64,000 bases of DNA from Petaurus breviceps papuanus (GCA_028583685.1 JAMXIF010001118.1:6925874-6989873); one strand, 5' to 3'; positions 24,885 to 38,442 are shown, counted from the stretch's first letter. Translations and numbers: made by a program. The notes: generated by a model from the sequence alone, not told the origin.

Positions 24885-25335
24885 ACTGTTCACTGCTTTT
24901 TATGTGCTTTTATTATAACTATGTTTCTTTCCATCAGTCCTTTCTCTTCTATACTATCTAGCTTTGTAAGATGCCCATTATCGCTATGTTCCTCCCTAAA
25001 CTCCTGTTTCCCCATTGTCTGTTATTTGTAGACTTCTGGGGCTGGGTAATATCTGTGGCCATCAAGGAATGGAGATGATCAGTCAGATAAGTGTCACAGG
25101 GTAACAGAGAGAAATCTTAGCAAAAAAAGGCTAAAAATGGAGTGGACAATCACATAGATTTTAGCCCTCTGCATAGATGAATAGAGAAATTATGTATAGA
25201 TGAACAATTATGCTTGAGAGGGATATTTCCATACCTAAATGTAAGGCATCATACCCACATGAGGAAGGACCCAGAAGGCACAAACAGACCATATAACTAG
25301 GTGACATCCATTGACCAGAGTGGGAACAATCCCTC
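24885..25335. other. Unassigned sequence
   Basis: Possibly the rest of the L1 5' part on its left side. Not supported further. Confidence 0.3.
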
Positions 25336-27100
25336 TCCTGTGTGACGATCTATTTAGAAGTAATTTTTTCATTGGTGACAGAATTGATTATGCCATTAAC
25401 AAGAGTCACCCCCTCCTCAGTGGTGAATGTTTTGATGTCTTTTAAACACCATAGACTTTCTCTATTCTGTACATTGTGGAACTGGTATTGGAACCATGAC
25501 TGAGTCTCATTTTAGTGGTCAGAGATCAGTGCAGGCTAATAGTGGTCAGAACTTATCAGAGCCCCAACTTATTGCTTGGAGCACAATTTTGTTATATTGT
25601 TTGGAACTCTCAGCATCCAAACTAATTGGAAGTGTGTGCTAAGGTTCTTAGCACACTTATATTTTTACCTAGTGATCTAGCCCGGGTAGAAGTTATGGCC
25701 TAGACATTAAGGCCTAATTCAGGACTCAGTTGTGCTCAGAGCTGGGTATATATACAGTGAGCCATTGATCAGGGCCAAGTAGAATTATGGTCAATAATTC
25801 TGACCATAATGGGATGGGGGCCTAGTACAGCCATGACCTATCAGTAAAGGAAAAGCAGAAGTATGACTTCAATCTCAGTGTCTCAGATTTCCTCATGATC
25901 CTGGTCACTGGAGTTGTGGCCTTCAATTTCGATTTCTTAGTTTATTGTTTGAGACCTAGGGAAAATGAGGTTTAGAAGGTCTAGAAGATAATAGCGTTTC
26001 TGCGTAAGGCAGCCAGTGAATGATGATGGGTACCCAAGAAAAGTGGTGACCAAGGGGTCATATCCCCAAATTAACTTTACTCCATTGCTTAGGCCTACTC
26101 TATTTTAATGGGTTAGGTTTCAGAGGTCATTACAGGCTCAGTCTTGTGACTTATTTTGGCTAGTGGTTAAGGCCTACTACAGCTTCAGGATGGTATTGTG
26201 GACTTATTTTGGTTGACTTGGTAGTTGAGCCACAGTGGATTGCTGTCCTAGTATTCAGACCTAAGCACTTGCCTTTTGGGTGTTAGTATTGACTAAGTCA
26301 AGTGGGTCAATGTCATTTGAAACCTCTGTTCATTGGATTTGGCTCAGTGGAGTTGTGGCCTGGCTGTTTAGAACTTGTGTAACCTGACCTTAATGGTTAC
26401 TGTAAATGCAGTTAAAGCTTGGTGACTCTTGAGTGTCTTTAACATGGTAACTGGTGACCAATAAGATTTTCCACTTTATGGTAAGTGACAGTGAATGCTA
26501 AAGAAAAGGCATTGGTCCAGATTTCCATTTACTGGCCAATTCTCTTGGCCCATGATCCCTGTGATCTTTGCCTTGGCCCAGTGTCTGGGATCTGGCGATA
26601 GTACAACTGTGACTCTCAATCCATGTTGTGGTATGAAAGGCATTCAGTTTTGGCCTCAGCACTGTGCTTGGGGCTTGTTGTATATGCAAACCATGCTCTA
26701 TAGTGCTGTTCAGGGTATGTAACGGAAGGGCTTGCCATAAGGGAAAGGTTGCAATATTATCCTTTCTAAGCTTTAGTTCAGATATGAACATTAGTTCAGA
26801 TCAGATGGTTTCAAATCCATGACTCTGGATTGGGCAAGAGCAGGATGATGTAGTTGAGCAAATATAGGCCAGGGCCAGAGGTTGAAACACTAGATTCAGT
26901 TGTTATACTCTTGACTGAACATCTGAGACTCAAGTGTAGTCAACACCCATCTCCGACCCTAATCTGGGAGTCAGGGCAAATTAAAGATTTGTCTTCAGGT
27001 TTGGAACTCCAGTGCATACATAGAGCTGTGAAGTCCAGAAGGAAAGTAAGAACAAGACCAAGGCATCTACCTGGTGACTGTATTATAGAAGTGTTTTAGC
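25336..27100. repeat. Unclassified dispersed repeat, copy 1
   Basis: The segment near 25435-25560 ('tttaaacaccatagac', then 'ggaaccatgactgagtctc' and 'agatcagtgcaggct') aligns by eye with 63112-63220. Similar word runs ('gttatggcct...', 'tggttttggct') recur over a further 700-1000 bp in both places. Within it, words such as 'ggcctaat' and 'ttaaggcctac' recur irregularly. No coding frame or known family was recognised. Ends are approximate. Confidence 0.5.
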
Positions 27101-27799
27101 CAAATCCTTTTTATCCAGTATGACATAATCCATTTTTTACTTTTAGTCTCAACTCTGTTCAGAGTCAGAAATAATGTTATTAAAGTATTATTTTTCATAC
27201 ATGTTTGCTGTGTGAAATCACAATCTCTCAGGGTCCTAAACTACTCTCTAGGAGTATAAATTGCAGAACACTTACAAATCAGCATTGATACAGGGACTGG
27301 CCTCCCTGGGACTTTCTTACGCAAATGAAATCCCATTTCCACACACAAAAAAGTCAAAGCTAATGTTAGGGGTATACACCTGCACCTGGGGAACCAAATG
27401 TTGGAGGGACAGAGGACAAAGTTATGTGGTAAGGAAGAGAGGCTATCTAATTCAGTGGACACAGTTATCAGCACTGACTTGGCCTGATGACAAAAGCCTT
27501 TTAGAAAGACCTAGAACAAGGCTGTTGCTGCAGAAGAGACCATATGAGAGCAAAAAAAAAAATACTGCATATTCTCAAAATAAGAGAAAAGCAACTACAA
27601 AGTTTCCTTTAGCAATAGGGAGCAGACTTGAAGCAAAAGCAATACCTTACATTTGCCAAATATTTGTGGAGAAGAAAAATGAACATCAGTACTGTAATTT
27701 GGGTAGAAACATCTTCTCAGATAAGAAAACCTCTGTGGCCAAAGAAACAGACTTTAAGGAGTTGTGTCGATAGAAAGTCTCTGGCAGCATTTCATTCCA
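27101..27799. other. Unassigned sequence with a 170-codon open frame
   Basis: The frame at 27261-27773 (+) is the longest outside recognised elements. Its product is Lys/Arg/Ser-rich with no motif, signal peptide or membrane segment that I recognise, and no promoter or splice context supports it. Probably chance, or part of the repeat that follows. Confidence 0.3.
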
Positions 27800-28112
27800 T
27801 AATTTACAGGAAACAAACAGTAAGACAAGCCAGACTAATTCTGTCTTGAAGGAAGCCTCTACTAAAAGATTGTTAATCACAGAGAAATGTATTTTCCAGG
27901 AAAAACAAATTTGATCTTTATCAACTTCTGTGACTTTGAGGCCTTCACACTCTTTCCTCCACCCCATCCCCATGATTGGCTGTTTACCCTAAAACAGCCC
28001 AAAAGCCATAGAAACCTAATCTGTACTCTAAGAGGCTAAAGCTGCTAGCAGTCCAAGCCATCTTCCTTAGCACCCTAATAAATTTCTTTTTTTTTAGTTT
28101 GGCTATTCACTT
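27800..28112 (+). repeat. Possible ancient LTR, copy 1
   Basis: Shares 'agccaga...tcttgaagga' and a downstream block ('gactttgaggcc', 'ccatgattggctgttta') with 30135-30370. An AATAAA lies at about 28077. The layout resembles the 3' part of an LTR, but no TG/CA ends were found. Confidence 0.4.
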
Positions 28113-28374
28113 TATATCCTACAGATCTGAAGATAGGTGGAAGTTTTTCTGGACTCTCAAGGAACCGAGGCTGGGAAAATACCACAACACACCTTCATTT
28201 TCAAAATTATTTCCTATTATTTCATTAGATACACACAAGAAACCCCTAGCACAAAGGACTATATTTCTTAACTCTATTTAACAAAGGGAGAAATAGATTA
28301 TGTTCATATAATAATAAAGATTTATTTTTTAAATAATTTTCCTGATAACCTTTGAAGCAATTGATAATAATTTA

Positions 28375-28585
28375 TAGACTCGATATGAGTACAGAGAGAG
28401 TTTGAGTGACTTTTTCAATGTCAAAAGTCTGACAAGTAAGTAATAGAATCAGGACTCAAATGTAGTGCATTAATATTGGGAGTGGATAAGTGGTTTTCTA
28501 AAGGTCATATGGATAGAAATAAGCAGAGGTATGATTAAAACCCAGGTCCTTTTAAGTCCCCACTATACTATGTTGGTTCAGAGGA
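28375..28585 (-). repeat. MIR-like SINE remnants
   Basis: Two worn stretches: 'gagtgactttttcaatgtca...agaatcaggactcaaatg' and 'aaaacccaggtccttttaag...ccactatact'. They read as reverse-complement MIR. Confidence 0.5.
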
Positions 28586-30130
28586 TCATCAAGTCAGGAA
28601 GAGATGACAGCAAAATGGAAGAAAAAAAAAGACTCCAAAAGAAAGATGCAATGGGGTCTCTTTTGAAATGACTAAAAATCAAAGTTCTCACTTTATAAAA
28701 ATATGTAGTTTTAACGTTATTTGTCTATTTAAGGATTTCCTTGAGAAAATGTTAATAAAAAAGTGAGGAGATCTCAAGTTCCACTGGCACTCTCCACTCA
28801 ACACTACCTGTAAAGAATGGGACATTTCATTTTAATCCATTTCCTTTTGCCCATGTTTTGGGCCACTGCTACTGCACTTAGATTTCTCCTGGGACCTGCT
28901 TCAATACAAGATAAAACAGGTTAAGCTAATCATGGCCTGCAAGGGCCTTTCCTTTACATTCTACCTTCACCCCTCTCTACTTCCCCTATATTTTATTAAC
29001 ACCTAAGAAAAGAAATTAACAAACTAATTACATCAAGATATAAACTGCAAAAAGAAAGGAAATATCCTTCCTGGAGCATTTCAGCTTGAATAAGAAACTC
29101 AACATCATCCTGTTATTTCATAAGTTCCTTTCCTGTAAAAGATCTTTCCCTAGCTTCACCAAAAAATTGTCTTTTTAAAAAAATTTATCTATTTTTACAA
29201 ATTGTTTTCTTTCTCCCTCCCACTGAGCTTGACTATCTAGAAAAAGTAAAAGTTATAATATTATTTCCATAGTTGAATCTTTGCAGATCTGTGGATAAAG
29301 TAAGCCTGAATAGGGAAGAGTTTGAAGAAAATGATATTCTGACCAAAAGAAAGAGAGAATTCCAACTTGAACCCAAATTTGGCTCACACTCAATAGCTGA
29401 TGCATCATTGCATTGAGGAAGAGGGTGGGAGTGCATTTTTATGATGTGATGTGAATGTGGCCACATAAGGCAGACAAAGGTAGCAGCAGTGGATTGTGTG
29501 GCCTTCCTACCCTACTTCTTGTGGTCAAGATTGGACCAGCTCCAGTCCCAGCCCCAGCCAGGTTTCTGTGTGCAAACCCCTTCATGGCTTCTTTATTTCT
29601 TACCTCTCCTCCCTCCCCAGATCCCACCACTGTTGCTTTCTCTTCAACACCACCCATTGGGTCAAATGAAAACTAAAACCCTCATAACAATGCAGCAAAA
29701 CAAACTGGTGCATAGGTCATATCCAAAAAATGTTTGTCTTTGAATAACAAGTTTTCTGAACCCAGTTCTAATACTGATTTTGCAATTGATCTTATAGGGT
29801 TTTGCTCAGACTCCAGATGCCCTACAAAGGATTTTCCTGTATCTGTATTCTCAATTCTGTATTCTTCAATAGCTGTATTCTCAATTCAAAGACAAGAAAA
29901 GTACTTTCATTTTGAGATTATGGATAATTGTGTGACAATCCCTTAGGAAACCAGAAATTGGGAAGCACATTAAAAATTTCCTCCTTAATTCAATTGAAAT
30001 GTGAAGAATTAAATATATCATGGGAAGAAGGCAGATGAATACTTCTGTTCTAAGTTTGAGGGGAAAATGCCCCAGATAAAAGTAACATAGAGGTCAAGGA
30101 CACAGAGGCATGGGGTCTGGACTTTATTTT
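28586..30130. other. Mostly unassigned; scraps of antisense L1 3' UTR
   Basis: 29160-29230 ('caaattgttttctttctccc') and 29695-29740 resemble marsupial L1 3'-UTR sequence in reverse. The rest is unrecognised. Confidence 0.35.
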
Positions 30131-30380
30131 TCTTCTTATTGTCAAAACCAGGATGAGCCAGATTGATCATATCTTGAAGGAGACTCCCACCACCTCAGAA
30201 ATTTACTGCCAACGAAGGGTATTCTGATAAGACTAACTACTGAAAAATGAGTTTTCCCACAGAAATAAATAGGTTCTTGGCAACTCCTATGACCTCAAGT
30301 CTTGCTTGCTTCCCCCATCTTTTCTGCCATGGAATGCTCACTGACTGGCTGTGTACTCTTAGAAATTCAGAGTAGGAAAC
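30131..30380 (+). repeat. Possible ancient LTR, copy 2
   Basis: Aligns by eye with 27815-28000 ('agccagattgatcatatctt', 'cctatgacctcaag', 'gactggctgtgtactct'), in the same orientation and about 2.3 kb downstream. Confidence 0.4.
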
Positions 30381-33300
30381 CTCAACTATATTGAATTGGA
30401 AATGTTAAATTATTTAAAATTGTTTCTAGCAGACTTATGCCTTAAGTGCGGAGTATAGTATTCACCTACAAATTAGAGTATCATACATAAAACCAGGGTC
30501 AAAGAAATACCATAGATCAGTTAGGCCCTCTTCTAAATATACCTCTTTCTCCCTTGTCAACTAACCAGTCATACTGGTGACTCTGTATTCTCTCCAGTCA
30601 CAAAATGTTTCTCACCAGAAGGAGGTACAAAAAACACAGGCACCAGTGTATTTCAAATTTCCAATCCGTAAACTGAAGAAGTCCATTTCCCAATGATTGC
30701 CTTGGTGGCTAGACATTTTGCTTTTCAGTGGAGACTAAAAGATTAAGTCTCCATTATAAACAAAACATCAAGGGAACAATCACTGTCTTCAGAGAAATAG
30801 CTTCTCCTGAAAAGATTGTGGCCTGAGGTCCAAAGAAAAGTATATATACATATATATGCATATATATATATGCCTAAAGCAATACTGAGTCTTGTATCAG
30901 ACACGAGGTTAATGAGACCTCATGGACCACCCATTGTTTATTATCACCTGGGGCAAACTGGTATAGATTCAAGAGGTACTATGAACTATTCTGGCAAATA
31001 GAATAAAATTGGTTTGGACTTTTAACTCTATTAAAAATGGAATTTTCTGCTCCTCCCCAGTAGTTTTTTAAGTGTTTCCCTTCTACAGCAGACTCAATAT
31101 TTCTCTCGACAAAAACAAAGTATGAGATTCTATCACACTATAAGTCATCGCTATTATATAGCAATCTATTTATGTGGACATTTTGTCTGCTATGTCTCAG
31201 CTCATTGCCTTGCAAACAATGAGGCACTTCATATTTTAATAAATTAAAACATTTAGACCCAGGTTTCCCTTTCTTTTAGGATATAGAATCCAAATCTCCC
31301 TTTTGGTATATGGGGAATATTAAATAGGGTCCTAGGAGAGCAGTTTCAAAGGAAATTTTCTCTTTCTGGACATATCTAGGTAATACCAAGCTAATAAATT
31401 TAAGCACTTCACTCATTAAGAGTGTAGGAGGTAGTGATCAAAGTGCCTAGAAGCAAAAGGAAAAGAGTAATTTTATGGAGAGATCCTATATCATGCATCC
31501 ATACTCATTTGGGAGCTTCTAGGATCAAGGGAGTGCTGGTACTGGGTCAAGGAGCCCTTCCAGCAACTATCATCAACTGAGGTAATCAATAATGCCCGCC
31601 TAACATCAGGACATCTAGAACCACCGGAACCCAAATGAAAAGGTAATCCTGAGAACAAACACTGGATAATGCTGCCTAGGTGCTTAGAAGTAATCAACGG
31701 AGTAGTCACTGATAAAAACAGCCATATTCATCATGTAGAAAAAGATGTACGTCCTGACAGGACTCAATCTCATACTTTCCAGTTTGTAATCTTTTAAGAA
31801 TTACTGAAATCACCCACAACCTTTTTATGAAAGGCAAATTAAAACCAAAACTGCTAAAGTCACCTTTTGAGTTAGGATTTATTGATGTCTGTCTAAGCTG
31901 ATTGCTAAAGTTCTTCTGGTCTTAGGTCCTGAAGATATAAAACACTATTGCCTCTATATAAAGAGCTGTGAGTTTTTTTGTTTGTTTGTTTTCTTGTTTT
32001 GTTTTTAGCTTGAGAATTTCTTAGACACCATACCTCAAGTAAAGTGAAGTCATTTTAGCATAGACTACTATGGGGGCCAAGCATTGCTCCTCTAGCTTAC
32101 AGGAAGCCATTCCAACACAGAATCTTCCTGTCTCCCTCTCTCCTTCCCTTGCAGGAGGCTCCCCTGCCCTGAGTTTACAAGGAACCAAAAGGAAACTGCT
32201 CTGGGGTTCTGTGGAACTGGAATCCACTACATTTTTTCACGGCTGAATACAGACCCTTCAAGGTCTTTCCTTCTCCAGTTCCTGACCCCAAGAGAATGTC
32301 AATCCTTGGTACATCTCATCCTGACCCCAATCTACTTTCGCCTACTCACAGCTACCACAGAGCACAAGGCTAATGACTTACAGTAAGAGCTTCAAGAAGA
32401 CCAGGGGACAAAAAAAAAACCAATTGATAACCTCTTAATATCTTGCACCAAGGAAGTCAGCTGAAAATCCAGCTGTGGTGTTCTTTGCTACTTATAAGTT
32501 TCCTCAGGAATGGGGGCTAAGGGCCTGAATCCTCAATAGCAGAAACACAGTAAATAAGAGCAAAATCACTCAGTTCTGAAAAATAGCATGCTTGCCTGAG
32601 GGATGGTGTCCTGGGTACAGAGAAAATAGATTGCTTCCTCAGGTATCAATAGTAGAACAGAGTTCCTGGTTATTGGTACCAGGTAGAGGATCTGAGGTTA
32701 CCCTGACCCAATAAAGCACCAGTTGAATATGATTCACCTGCAGTCAAATTTGCCTTACCCACTGGGGTCAGGGGTGGTGATTGCATGTGGTACATAGAAA
32801 TGGTGTCCTATGAGCTATGCTGCCACATTGAATACAAATAAGCCTTCCTTGAAGCTATATCAAACACTAAATTTTCAGTTGGTTCTAGACCCTTTGGAGA
32901 GTGGATTTGCTATTTGGAGTCAAATGCAAAACATCCGGATTTTTTATTTCAGTCCAAGTTCTTTGCCTTCTTCAGGAAACATTTATTATCAGGTTACAGT
33001 TAGATAAGAGGGACTATAAATGCTTTTCCTTAGAGATTTGGGATCTATCTTAACTAAGGAGGAATCACATACAATAGTGGGTTATCTTTGGATGTCATGA
33101 GTATGAAATAATACAAATTAACCAGTGATAAAAATAGTTGTTCTTCATCTAAAACTCTACCCTTTAGTGCCACCTACATTTCCTCCACCTCTACCTGTGC
33201 CTCATTAATCTGACTTTGCCTAAAACACAGAGCAGTAACTACAAGTTTTGGTGCCTGGAGAACATTATAGCCAAGTGCCCTCAAACAAGCCTTGACAATT

Positions 33301-33714
33301 AAGAAGTGTATACAAAAAGTCATTAAGACAAACTGAGGTGAGTGAAAAGAAATAGTAGCTGCTTAGGTGGGGTTAGAATCTCAGAACTGGAGGCATCAGG
33401 GGTCATTCAGGCCACTCCATGGGCTCAAGGGTCCCTTCTGCTTTGCAGTCCACCAGAGAGGCTTCCCTGATACTCCTATCCAGACAATTTGTTGTAGGAA
33501 AGATAACACTGTTTTAATCCTCCCTTAATGGGGGAGACGTTGCTGTTTGCAAAGGGAGGCTGAAGTCTACTAAAACCAGGAACAAATGAAAAACCTTGAA
33601 AAAGGAAATGAGGAATCATAGTTTAATAGGACTTGTGCTACCCTCTATTGTCCAATATTGGAGAAGCAGATGATAGCTTCCTCTTTATCTGATCAGAATC
33701 AAATCTTCTACCCC
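30381..33714. other. Long unassigned stretch
   Basis: No gene or repeat family recognised over 3.3 kb apart from a short TA-rich run at 30838-30874. Short open frames (60-72 codons) carry no motif. Confidence 0.4.
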
Positions 33715-33890
33715 TATTCTGTGGCATCAGTAATGAGCTTAGAGTCAAAAAGACGTGGGTTCAAATATCTCCCCAGAACTGTAATAGTTGTGTGACCCTG
33801 GACAAGTCACTCTCCATGGCTGTTTCCTTATCTTAAAAATTAAGTTGGAGTCAATGGCCTCTAAAGTCTCTTCTAGCTCTTAGTTTATAC
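33715..33890 (+). repeat. MIR SINE
   Basis: 'tagagtcaaaaagacgtggg...gttgtgtgaccctggacaag...tgtttccttatcttaaaaat...gtctcttctagctct' follows the MIR consensus. Confidence 0.85.
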
Positions 33891-34399
33891 TTGTATTTGG
33901 CTTGAAAAATATGCATTTGTTAAATATTTCAGCCTTCAAAATTTCTTGGGCAAAGATCTCTGGCCTTTTACTGAGTCTACTGAGACTCACCCAACAAAAG
34001 CATGGAGCCCCAAAATAAGAGTTTTCTGGAGTGCATTTAGACAGTAAATAAATGACTGAATGCTGACTTCAGGAGTCCATGCACGGTTCTCGATACCAGC
34101 AATCAAAAACCAGATTCTGCTCTGGTCTAATGTATCCTACGTACCATCTTCAGTTTTAATTTCAAAAGAAATTACTCTATGTACAAATGATTCATCTGCT
34201 TAGGAATAATTAAAAAATAATATCAAGTTTTAAGGAAATCTGAAGTGCTGAGAATGTGAGGACAGGCCTCAATCTAAAAGACAGTTAACACAAACCTTTG
34301 ATTTGGTATTAGAATGACCAATAATGAGAAAATTCTTGCATGGAATTAAATTCGACCATTTCTTTTCCCAATCATTTTCATAAATGAAAAGAATGAGTG

Positions 34400-34476
34400 C
34401 AACTTGGGCAAGTCACTTAACCCCAATTGCCCTACTTCCCCCCTCTCCAAAAAGCAAAAAAAAAATTTTTTTAAAG
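34400..34476 (+). repeat. SINE family A, 3' end only
   Basis: 'cttgggcaagtcacttaacc' plus the pyrimidine spacer and A-rich tail; 5'-truncated. Confidence 0.75.
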
Positions 34477-34479
34477 GAT

Positions 34480-34615
34480 GAGTGAAGAAAGAATATTTAT
34501 TAAGAGTTTACCTAGTACAAAGCACTGTTCAAAGTGTCAGAGATACGATTAGAAAAAACAAATCTCTTCCTCTCAAGGACCTCACCTTCTGATGGCAAAG
34601 ATAACATGTTTTAGC
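34480..34615. repeat. Ancient mammalian repeat (L2/MIR age)
   Basis: 'tatttattaagagtttacct...aaagcactgttcaaagtg...cctctcaaggacctcacct' matches the common 'atttattgagcacctac...ctcaaggagctta' repeat. Related scraps occur at 34850-34905 and 62135-62240. Confidence 0.55.
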
Positions 34616-34619
34616 TGCA

Positions 34620-35664
34620 TGGAGGGTGCCTATGTGATTTAGGCTGTGTAATGGACAATAAATGTTGAAAAACAAGGATTGATGTTATTTGTACATACAC
34701 GTCCCTTGAAGTGCCTTCAGCACTGGCACCAACCAGGGACTCTATTCTTAAGATGCAGGAGAGAAGAAATGCTGGTGGGGAGAAAATAATGTCCCTAATT
34801 AACCTTACATTTTGTACAGGAAAAAGGGAAGGAAGAAGGCAATACACATTTTAAAGCACTTAATATATGCCAGGCATCATGCTAAGCATTTTACAAATCT
34901 TAAATGGGATCTTGGGAAAATGGGAAATCAAGGTGTACATGGCCTTTGAAACTGTCCCAGCCACTATGAACAACAGGTGGAGTAGATACTCCCTTATGAC
35001 CCTTTTCTTGTGCAATAAGACTATATGCCTTGTGTTCTTCTGGCCAATCTGGCCCATACCTACATCACTGTCCAACACTATTTCCTTCTGTCAAGTACTT
35101 TCTAGTATCTGGCACTCTGTCGAGAAGGCCCAGGTATCCATAAAATTTGATTTTCTTCCTTATCCTTAAAGAGGATCAATGTTTTTAATGTGTTCACCTT
35201 GATGTCTGCTACACCTACTCCCTACACATTGTTTCTCTGTTGAGAAAAGTAAGGGTTACTCAGTAGGCCACCGTCCCTGTGTTTACTACAATTGTCCTGT
35301 GCCAGTCACATTCTACCATTCAAGATATGAGAATTAAAAACTGGAGAAACCTTAGGAAGCATCTCATTCATTCTAATTTTTTTAAATGTATAAATTAAAC
35401 CAGTGCTTATTTATAGCATAAAGAATGGAAGAGACTAAATAAGAAATCTAAAATTTTTCTATTAATGCACTATTTTAGTAACAAAAATCTGTACAGTAAC
35501 ATTGATGACAAAGTCAAATGTTTTATTTACTTATACTTATTTACTGCTTAGAAATCATAAAGGGAGAGGAAGGAGTTCTGTGATTGCTGTGCTAAAAGGA
35601 ATTGCTAGTTGAGAAAATTCCTTCTACCAAAAGAGGTCAGCATCTTCCCTGTACTTTTTAGCCT
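34620..35664. other. Unassigned sequence
   Basis: Apart from the MIR-like scrap at 34850-34905, nothing recognised. The 100-codon frame at 34867-35169 has no motif. Confidence 0.4.
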
Positions 35665-35800
35665 TAGCGAGATGCCCAGATCACAAAGAGGGTAAGTGAA
35701 CCGTCCCAGATCACAAGACCAATCTATGTGAAAACAGAGATCGAGACCTGTTTCCTCTTGACTCCAAACCCAGCTATCTTTAACACAATACACTGCTTCT
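35665..35800 (-). repeat. MIR-type SINE remnant
   Basis: 'agatcacaaagagggtaagt...tcccagatcacaag...gagacctgtttcctcttgac' reads as reverse-complement MIR/MIR3. Confidence 0.55.
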
Positions 35801-36295
35801 CACCTGCTAGTCTGGTTTGTAGCAGTTTTGTGTGAGATAGTTTTCAATGCACAGCCCTACAAAAATGGCACAATGTGGTGGCTTCTAAATGCCCAAGAAC
35901 ATGACTGAATGGGCAAAATTAAAAAAAAACTTGGCAGGATAAATCTTATTTGGGATATTTTTTCTAATTAATTTGATCTACCTTCACATGAACTTCAATA
36001 TTCTGATTCATATAGTTCTAAACGTAGAAACCTAGATGTGCAGGTTTAATACAAATGAAGAAAATGTTTTCAGAGTATTTATAGGCCACAATGGCAGACC
36101 TGGGTAAATATAGAAATTCTTTTCACATTAAGCTGCTTAGAATTTGCAAATGTCCACCTTTAAATTATAATAAGTGCCCATCTCACCCTGTAAAATTACA
36201 CAATGCCTATGGATCAAACCAAATGTATAGTACCCAACAGTCACAGTTTGTTGCTGTGTACAATTCAGATTCTCATTTTTGAAAAGCTCTCTCAA

Positions 36296-36415
36296 GGTAA
36301 GGACTGTCTCTCTTTAAAATTTGTATCCCCAATGCTTAGAACAATGAATGGTGCATGGTAAGCACCCCATCAGTGCTTTTCATTCATTCATTCAATTGTT
36401 CATTTATTCAGAGAG
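36296..36415 (+). mobile_element. L2 LINE 3' end
   Basis: 'aaggactgtctctct...gtatccccaatgcttagaac...ggtgcatggtaagcacc' matches the L2 terminus. The tail is 'ttcattcattcattc'-like. Confidence 0.65.
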
Positions 36416-38440
36416 TCCTCCAACAATTTTACTGACTCCTGCTAGAGTCTTGAGAAACTTACAACTTTCTGTGGTGTAGATATGTTCAGTGAAGAAAAGG
36501 TACTGAATTTTTTCCAGGCACCAGCAGCCACTTTTTAACTAGTGGGCAAACAATTGAAGCAGTGGAAAAATGTGAAAGTTTTCTGAATCTAACCCCACCT
36601 TCCTGCCATCATCCCTGAACCATCCCTGAACTGTCATTGACTCCTTCCTAACCTGGCACCACCAACATTTACTTTTCAGGCAAGGAAAATGAGACCCAGA
36701 GAGGCTAAGAGACTTTCCATCTATAATAAAAATAACAAGTTAGCAAAATGAGAATTTCTGTTCTCAAATCTGAGCCTATTCTATTCTGGGTGACTTTTAC
36801 TGTTTATCAAATCCAAAAACATTCATTGAGGTATTATGCTCTGCATTCAGCTGCAACTAGGTAGCATGTATGTTATGTATAGAGAGAGAGAGAGAGAGAG
36901 CTCATGGTATTTAGTCGCCAGAATCCCTTTAACATTTTCCATTGTCATTCAATAAAACCAATGATTTCCATGTGTACTTTGTCTTTCCCTTTCTTACCAC
37001 AATGTGGCCTTTAAGTCCACCTTATCCCTTCTTTATTCTTCCATTCATGTTCTGTCACAATCATCTCATTCTGCCTCTATGCTCTGCTAGTAGCATTCCC
37101 TGGGAAAACTACTTTGAGTTAACTGTATTTTATCCATAGCACATTCCAGATATGCTGAGTCCAAATATTTTATCAGGACACCTTGTGGAAAAAGAACCAA
37201 AATGCCCCCTGCAGTAATCTTTTCTAACCTATTCTGCTGACTGAACCCCACCCAAAGATATATCAACTTTCATACCATGAACAAATTTCTCACTCCATTC
37301 CCATGAAATGATAACAAGCATAATCTACATCCTACAACTATTTCTTGACAACATTATCTTCCCCACATTCATAAAAACTACAAGATTTAGAACAGACAGG
37401 CAAAGCTAAGGAATTAATCTAATGGTATTAGTTTAGAGAAGACAGTTTGGAGTAAGAAGATCTTCCTGAGGATTATCCCATCTCAGCACTTTGGCAACAA
37501 TTAATGCATGTTGACTATTTCTGGCAATGGTAATGGTCCAAAAAATCATCTAAAGAGAATGGAATACTCATTCAGCATACCTAGAAGTGACTTTCATGCT
37601 AAAGAAAAGTGACTCTAATTAATTGTAAATTATACTTCACAAGAGCCCTCAGAATATAGAGATGGTGGGGGTGTGGGAGAGAAGAGGATTGGAATGGCGT
37701 TTTGTTTTCTAGGTAAAATAGGATAGAAATGGAGTAAGGCCAGAGACATCTACTAGGAAAGATGAAACTCAGTCTTTATACAACTGAGGACCCTATGGAA
37801 GGTAAGGAGATTTTGTAGCCATGTCCAAGGTTTGGGGAATTGAGGTCTTCTGTAAAAGTCCCATGAAGGATTGATCAGATCATCTGTGAATGACTGTAAC
37901 TCAGAAGCTTCAAACCATAAGTCTAGCTTAAAAATTTACTCTCACAGAAATTATACATTCTTTTATGGATGTTTCCAGAAAATCAAAGTATGAAATAATA
38001 AATGGGTGAAGTAAACCTTGTTGTAGCATGTTGGATTATTCATCTCAAAGATTTCAGGTTTGATTGAAGCTCTGTGACTGGATGTTGTACAAAGGCAAAG
38101 GTAGTTGATTATATTTAGGACCTATTGCCACAGGGTAATAAGAAGTCAAACTGAGGTTATTTCTTTGGTTTACATTTGCTCTTAATCAAACAAATGCCAA
38201 TTTATTCTTTATAAAGGGAGTTTCCCTGATCCCACAGTAACTATAATAAGGGCCCATTGCTATTGATCAAATGCATCCTCAGCAATTGTGTTTTCCAACA
38301 AGTATGAAGGATTGCTCTAGGGTAAAGCCAAACACTCTTTGGATCCTAGGAAGCTGGTTATCTCTCCCATTTCCACTCATTTTGTGGGTGACAACACTCC
38401 TGCCCTGAACCTCTCATTGTCCAGCACTAAGCATGGTCAG
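36416..38440. other. Unassigned sequence with a MIR scrap and (AG)n
   Basis: 36670-36790 resembles reverse MIR ('gaaaatgagacccagagagg'). (AG)10 lies at 36881-36900. The remainder is unrecognised. Confidence 0.4.
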
Positions 38441-38442
38441 AG

